Of a stretch of 62,527 bases of DNA, positions 59,403-62,527 are shown one piece after another. Position 1 is the stretch's first letter. Each line of letters begins with the position of its first letter. The stretch lies in contig NZ_BOQN01000089.1 of the NCBI RefSeq assembly GCF_018332695.1, positions 1 to 62,527 on the forward strand, written 5' to 3'. The stretch is from Paractinoplanes toevensis. Its GTDB lineage: Bacteria; Actinomycetota; Actinomycetes; Mycobacteriales; Micromonosporaceae. The position numbers and the translations under genes are program-made. The notes below the pieces were generated by a model. It was not told the origin of the DNA. It did not search any database and worked only from the letters and a program-made list of their open reading frames with translations.

Positions 59403-61643
59403 ATGCAAACCCCGCCCCGGATCCCCGAGTCCCGTCGGCGTGGCCCGAACGGCCGCTTTCTCCCCCGGACCGCAGAGGAAGCAGGACCTACCGCCTTGGA
59501 GCACATCGTGACGGAACTGACCGCCGACGATCCGGCGGTGGACGAGGCATTCGAGACGGACAGCGCCCCCGAGCTGCCCGAGGACCGTTTCCTCAACCGC
59601 GAGCTGTCCTGGCTCGACTTCAACGCCCGGGTGCTGGCGCTGGCCGAGGACCCGGGCACCCCGCTGCTCGAACGGGCCAAGTTCCTGGCCATCTTCGCCA
59701 GCAACCTGGACGAGTTCTACATGGTTCGGGTCGCCGGGCTGAAGCGGCGGCTGAACGCCGGGCTGCCGATGCGCGGCGGCGACCGCAGCTCGTTGCGCAA
59801 CCAGCTCGAGATGATCAGCGAGCGCGCCACCGACCTGGTCACCCGGCACGCGGCCTGCTTCGGTGACGAGGTCCGGCCGAAGCTGTCGGCCGAGGGGATC
59901 GAGCTGGTCAGCTGGGGCGAGCTGGGCCCAGCCGAGAAGGAGCGACTGCGGACGTACTTCCGGGAGCAGGTCTTCCCGGTGCTGACCCCGCTCGCGGTCG
60001 ACCCGGCCCACCCGTTCCCCTACATCTCGAGCCGTTCGCTGAACCTGGCCGTGGTGCTGCGCGAGCCGGACGGCGGGGCTTCCGAGCTGTTCGCGCGAAT
60101 CAAGGTGCCGAACAACGTGCCGCGCTTCGTGACCGTGCAGAACGACAGCCGCGGCATCCGCTTCCTGCCGGTCGAGGAGTTGATCGCGGTCCACCTCGAC
60201 CAGCTCTTCTCGGGCATGCAGATCCAGGAGTGGCACCTGTTCCGGGTGACCCGCAACGCCGAGCTCGAGGTCGACGAGGACCGCGACGAGGACCTCCTGC
60301 AGGCCCTCGAGCGCGAGCTGGCACAGCGCCGGTTCGGCCCGCCGGTCCGGCTCGAGGTGGCCGCCTCGATCAGCGACCACGTGCTCGACACCCTGGTCCG
60401 CGAGCTCGACATGGACAGCCAGGACGTCCTGCGCGTGCCCGGCCTGCTCGACCTGTCGTCGCTGTGGCAGGTGTTCGGCGAGTGTGATCGGGACGACCTG
60501 AAGGACCGGCCGTTCGTGCCGGCCACCCACCCGCAGCTGGCCGACGGCGAGGTCCCGCGCAGCGTCTTCAACCGGCTGCGAGAGAGCGACATCCTGGTCC
60601 ACCACCCCTATCATTCGTTCTCGACGAGCGTGCAGCGCTTCATCGAGCAGGCCGCCGCCGACCCGAACGTGCTGGCCATCAAGCAAACGCTCTACCGCAC
60701 CTCCGGCGACTCGCCGATCGTCGACGCGCTGGTGGACGCGGCCGCGGCCGGCAAGCAGGTGGTCGTGCTGGTGGAGGTGAAGGCCCGGTTCGACGAGGTG
60801 GCCAACATCGCCTGGGCGCGCACCCTGGAGCGGGCCGGCTGTCACGTCGTCTACGGCCTGGTCGGCCTCAAGACCCACTGCAAAACCGCGTTGGTGGTGC
60901 GCCAGGAGGGCAACCAGATCCGGCGCTACTGCCATATCGGTACGGGCAACTACCACCCGAAGACCGCCCGGCTGTACGAGGACTTCGGCATGCTGACCGC
61001 CGACCCCGAGGTGGGCGCCGACGTCACCGACCTGTTCAACGTGCTGACCGGGTACAGCCGGCAGCGCTCGTTCCGCCGGCTGCTGGTGGCACCGCACGGC
61101 GTCCGCTCCGGCCTGATCGAGCGCATCGAGCAGCAGGCCGAGATCGCCCGGTCGGGCGGCGAGGCCCTGGTGCAGTTCAAGGTGAACTCGCTGGTCGACG
61201 AGGAGACGATCGACGCGCTCTACCGTGCCTCGCAGGACGGCGTGAAGGTCGACCTGGTCATCCGGGGCATGTGCGCGCTGCGCCCGGGCGTGGCCGGCTT
61301 CTCCGACAACATCCGGGTCCGCTCGATCGTCGGCCGGTTCCTGGAGCACTCCCGGGTGTTCCGGTTCGGACCGGGCGACGACGCCGAATACTGGATCGGC
61401 TCGGCCGACCTGATGCACCGCAACCTGGACCGCCGGGTCGAGGCGCTGGTCCGGGTGACCCTGCCGTCGGCCCAGCGCGATCTGCACGACGTTTTGGAGC
61501 TGTCGATGAGCGACGAGAGCGAAGGCTGGGACCTGGCCGGCGACGGCACCTGGCACCGCCGCCCGATCAGTCCGTCCGAGCCGCACATGCACCTCCAGGC
61601 GGCGCTGCTGCGGCGGATCATCGGTAAGGGCAAAGCGGTCTGA
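59403..61643 (+). CDS. ppk1: Polyphosphate kinase 1
   Basis: 746 aa. Polymerises the ATP gamma-phosphate into polyphosphate. A disordered start of about 55 residues precedes FLNRELSWLDFNARVLALAED, SNLDEFYMVRVAGLKRR, the C1 domain with IKQTLYRTSGDSPI and GLKTHCKTALVVRQEG carrying the phosphohistidine, GTGNYHPKTARLYEDFG, and the C2 domain with VRSIVGRFLEHSRVFRFG. ATG at 59403. The stop shares a base with the next ATG. Confidence 0.96.
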   Translation: MQTPPRIPESRRRGPNGRFLPRTAEEAGPTALEHIVTELTADDPAVDEAFETDSAPELPEDRFLNRELSWLDFNARVLALAEDPGTPLLERAKFLAIFASNLDEFYMVRVAGLKRRLNAGLPMRGGDRSSLRNQLEMISERATDLVTRHAACFGDEVRPKLSAEGIELVSWGELGPAEKERLRTYFREQVFPVLTPLAVDPAHPFPYISSRSLNLAVVLREPDGGASELFARIKVPNNVPRFVTVQNDSRGIRFLPVEELIAVHLDQLFSGMQIQEWHLFRVTRNAELEVDEDRDEDLLQALERELAQRRFGPPVRLEVAASISDHVLDTLVRELDMDSQDVLRVPGLLDLSSLWQVFGECDRDDLKDRPFVPATHPQLADGEVPRSVFNRLRESDILVHHPYHSFSTSVQRFIEQAAADPNVLAIKQTLYRTSGDSPIVDALVDAAAAGKQVVVLVEVKARFDEVANIAWARTLERAGCHVVYGLVGLKTHCKTALVVRQEGNQIRRYCHIGTGNYHPKTARLYEDFGMLTADPEVGADVTDLFNVLTGYSRQRSFRRLLVAPHGVRSGLIERIEQQAEIARSGGEALVQFKVNSLVDEETIDALYRASQDGVKVDLVIRGMCALRPGVAGFSDNIRVRSIVGRFLEHSRVFRFGPGDDAEYWIGSADLMHRNLDRRVEALVRVTLPSAQRDLHDVLELSMSDESEGWDLAGDGTWHRRPISPSEPHMHLQAALLRRIIGKGKAV

Positions 61644-62512
61644 TGGCGGATCAGGTACGCGCCGCCGGCGGTGTTCTCCACCGGGAGAGCGGCGAGATCT
61701 GCCTCGTGCACCGGCCCCGTTACGACGACTGGTCGCTGCCCAAGGGCAAGCTGGACGACGGCGAGCACCCGCTGGCCGGCGCGGTCCGTGAGGTGACCGA
61801 GGAGACCGGCTGGACGGGCGTGCCCGAGCTGCGACTCCCCACCGTCGCCTACGACCTGCCCGACGGAACACCCAAGACGGTCGACTACTGGCTCATGCGG
61901 GCGGCCGGCGACGGTCCGGTGCAGGACACCGACGAGGTCGACGAGGTGGTCTGGCTGTCTCCGGCCGAGGCGCTGACCCGGCTCAGCTACGACGACGAAC
62001 GGCGACTGGTCGAGCATGTCACCACGCTCCCGCCGGTGACCGCCGTGGTGGGTCTGGTGCGGCACGCGCACGCCGGCGAGCGCAAGGAGTGGAAGGGCAA
62101 CGACGCCCTGCGCCCGATCGACGAGCGTGGCCGGGACGAAGCGGCGCGGATCAGCGCGGTGCTGGCGCTGCTGCGGCCGGCGCGCCTCATCTCGGCCACT
62201 CCGCTGCGCTGCAAGCAGACCCTCGAACCACTGGCCGCGCTGCTCGGCGGCCGGCCGATCGTGCAGGACGGCGCGTTCGCCGAGCCGGCCGACCCGGACG
62301 ATGCCCCGGCCAAGGCGAAACTGGCCGCCCAGCGGATCCTCGATCTGCGAACCGGCGGCGTGCCGGTGATCTGCAGTCAGGGCAAGGTGATGCCCACGAT
62401 GCTGGCCACCCTGCTCGACGAATCGGATCCGGAGCCCTACAAGACGCCGAAGGGCGACGCGTGGTTGCTCACCTGGGCCGGGGACCGGCTGCTGGACGCG
62501 TCCCGGTTGTGA
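61643..62512 (+). CDS. mutT1: Nudix hydrolase fused to histidine phosphatase-like domain (MutT1)
   Basis: 289 aa. N-terminal Nudix domain with the box GKLDDGEHPLAGAVREVTEETGW (given here in part as GX5EX7REVTEE) at about residues 36-57; in mycobacterial MutT1 this half removes 8-oxo-dGTP and diadenosine polyphosphates. The C-terminal half is histidine-phosphatase-like: VGLVRHAHAGER near 138 (RHA in place of RHG), LISATPLRCKQTLEPLA, and PVICSQGKVMP where the second His is normally found. TGATG coupling with ppk1. The same order occurs in mycobacteria. Confidence 0.93.
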   Translation: MADQVRAAGGVLHRESGEICLVHRPRYDDWSLPKGKLDDGEHPLAGAVREVTEETGWTGVPELRLPTVAYDLPDGTPKTVDYWLMRAAGDGPVQDTDEVDEVVWLSPAEALTRLSYDDERRLVEHVTTLPPVTAVVGLVRHAHAGERKEWKGNDALRPIDERGRDEAARISAVLALLRPARLISATPLRCKQTLEPLAALLGGRPIVQDGAFAEPADPDDAPAKAKLAAQRILDLRTGGVPVICSQGKVMPTMLATLLDESDPEPYKTPKGDAWLLTWAGDRLLDASRL

Positions 62513-62527
62513 GTGGCGCACGGCGGG

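Overview
The window is high-GC actinobacterial DNA, most likely from an Actinoplanes-like member of the Micromonosporaceae. Support comes from very frequent GTG starts, translationally coupled operons with ATGA or GTGA overlaps, and a gene order that matches the mycobacterial block smc / mutM / rnc / DUF177 / sepIVA-like / coaD / rsmD / recG / rpmB / thiL / ddl / gpsA / fbiD / ppk1 / mutT1. It also carries actinobacterial families such as DUF3515, SepIVA-like and FbiD. All assignments were made by reading the translations; no database search was run.

Region 1 (about 0.3-15.1 kb) is an accessory surface-glycan cluster. Four protein families each occur twice: a double GT-B glycosyltransferase (945-3125 and 7095-9104), a coiled-coil protein of about 200 aa (301-948 and 6509-7108), a membrane-anchored SAM methyltransferase (3822-4877 and 11666-12664), and a GT2 transferase with a C-terminal GT4-like domain (9197-11533 and 12661-15138). 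A polytopic membrane protein and a secreted CAP-domain protein lie among them. Within three of the pairs one copy appears degenerate at an expected motif, which suggests one working and one altered partner.

Region 2 (15.2-21.5 kb) is housekeeping: amt-glnK-glnD with a GlnR-like site upstream, then ftsY with a kinase-like gene. Region 3 (21.6-28.4 kb) is an insertion between ftsY and smc: a PhoD-type phosphatase, a DinB-like protein, a HAD hydrolase and a large membrane-embedded NACHT NTPase with a C-terminal beta-propeller. Region 4 (28.4-36.4 kb) has smc, a small coiled-coil gene, a 560-bp non-coding stretch and a three-gene overlapping operon (PelF-like glycosyltransferase, polytopic membrane protein, spherulin-4/GH114-like protein) that looks like a reduced Pel-type exopolysaccharide module.

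Region 5 (36.4-49 kb) is the conserved backbone of DNA repair, RNA processing, lipid, ribosome and CoA genes (mutM, rnc, plsX, rpmF, DUF177, sepIVA-like, coaD, rsmD, recG, FakA-like, rpmB). It is interrupted by a PIG-V-like mannosyltransferase and an LPVTG wall-anchored protein. Region 6 (49-62.5 kb) holds a GNAT, thiL, an Lrp-type RAM domain, DUF3515, ddl, a small CX5R phosphatase, a YtrA-type GntR-ABC operon with a clear palindromic operator, a zinc-ribbon protein, a Cys/Met-metabolism PLP enzyme, gpsA, plsC, fbiD, a small beta-rich protein, ppk1 and mutT1. No rRNA, tRNA, CRISPR array, transposase or phage gene was seen.
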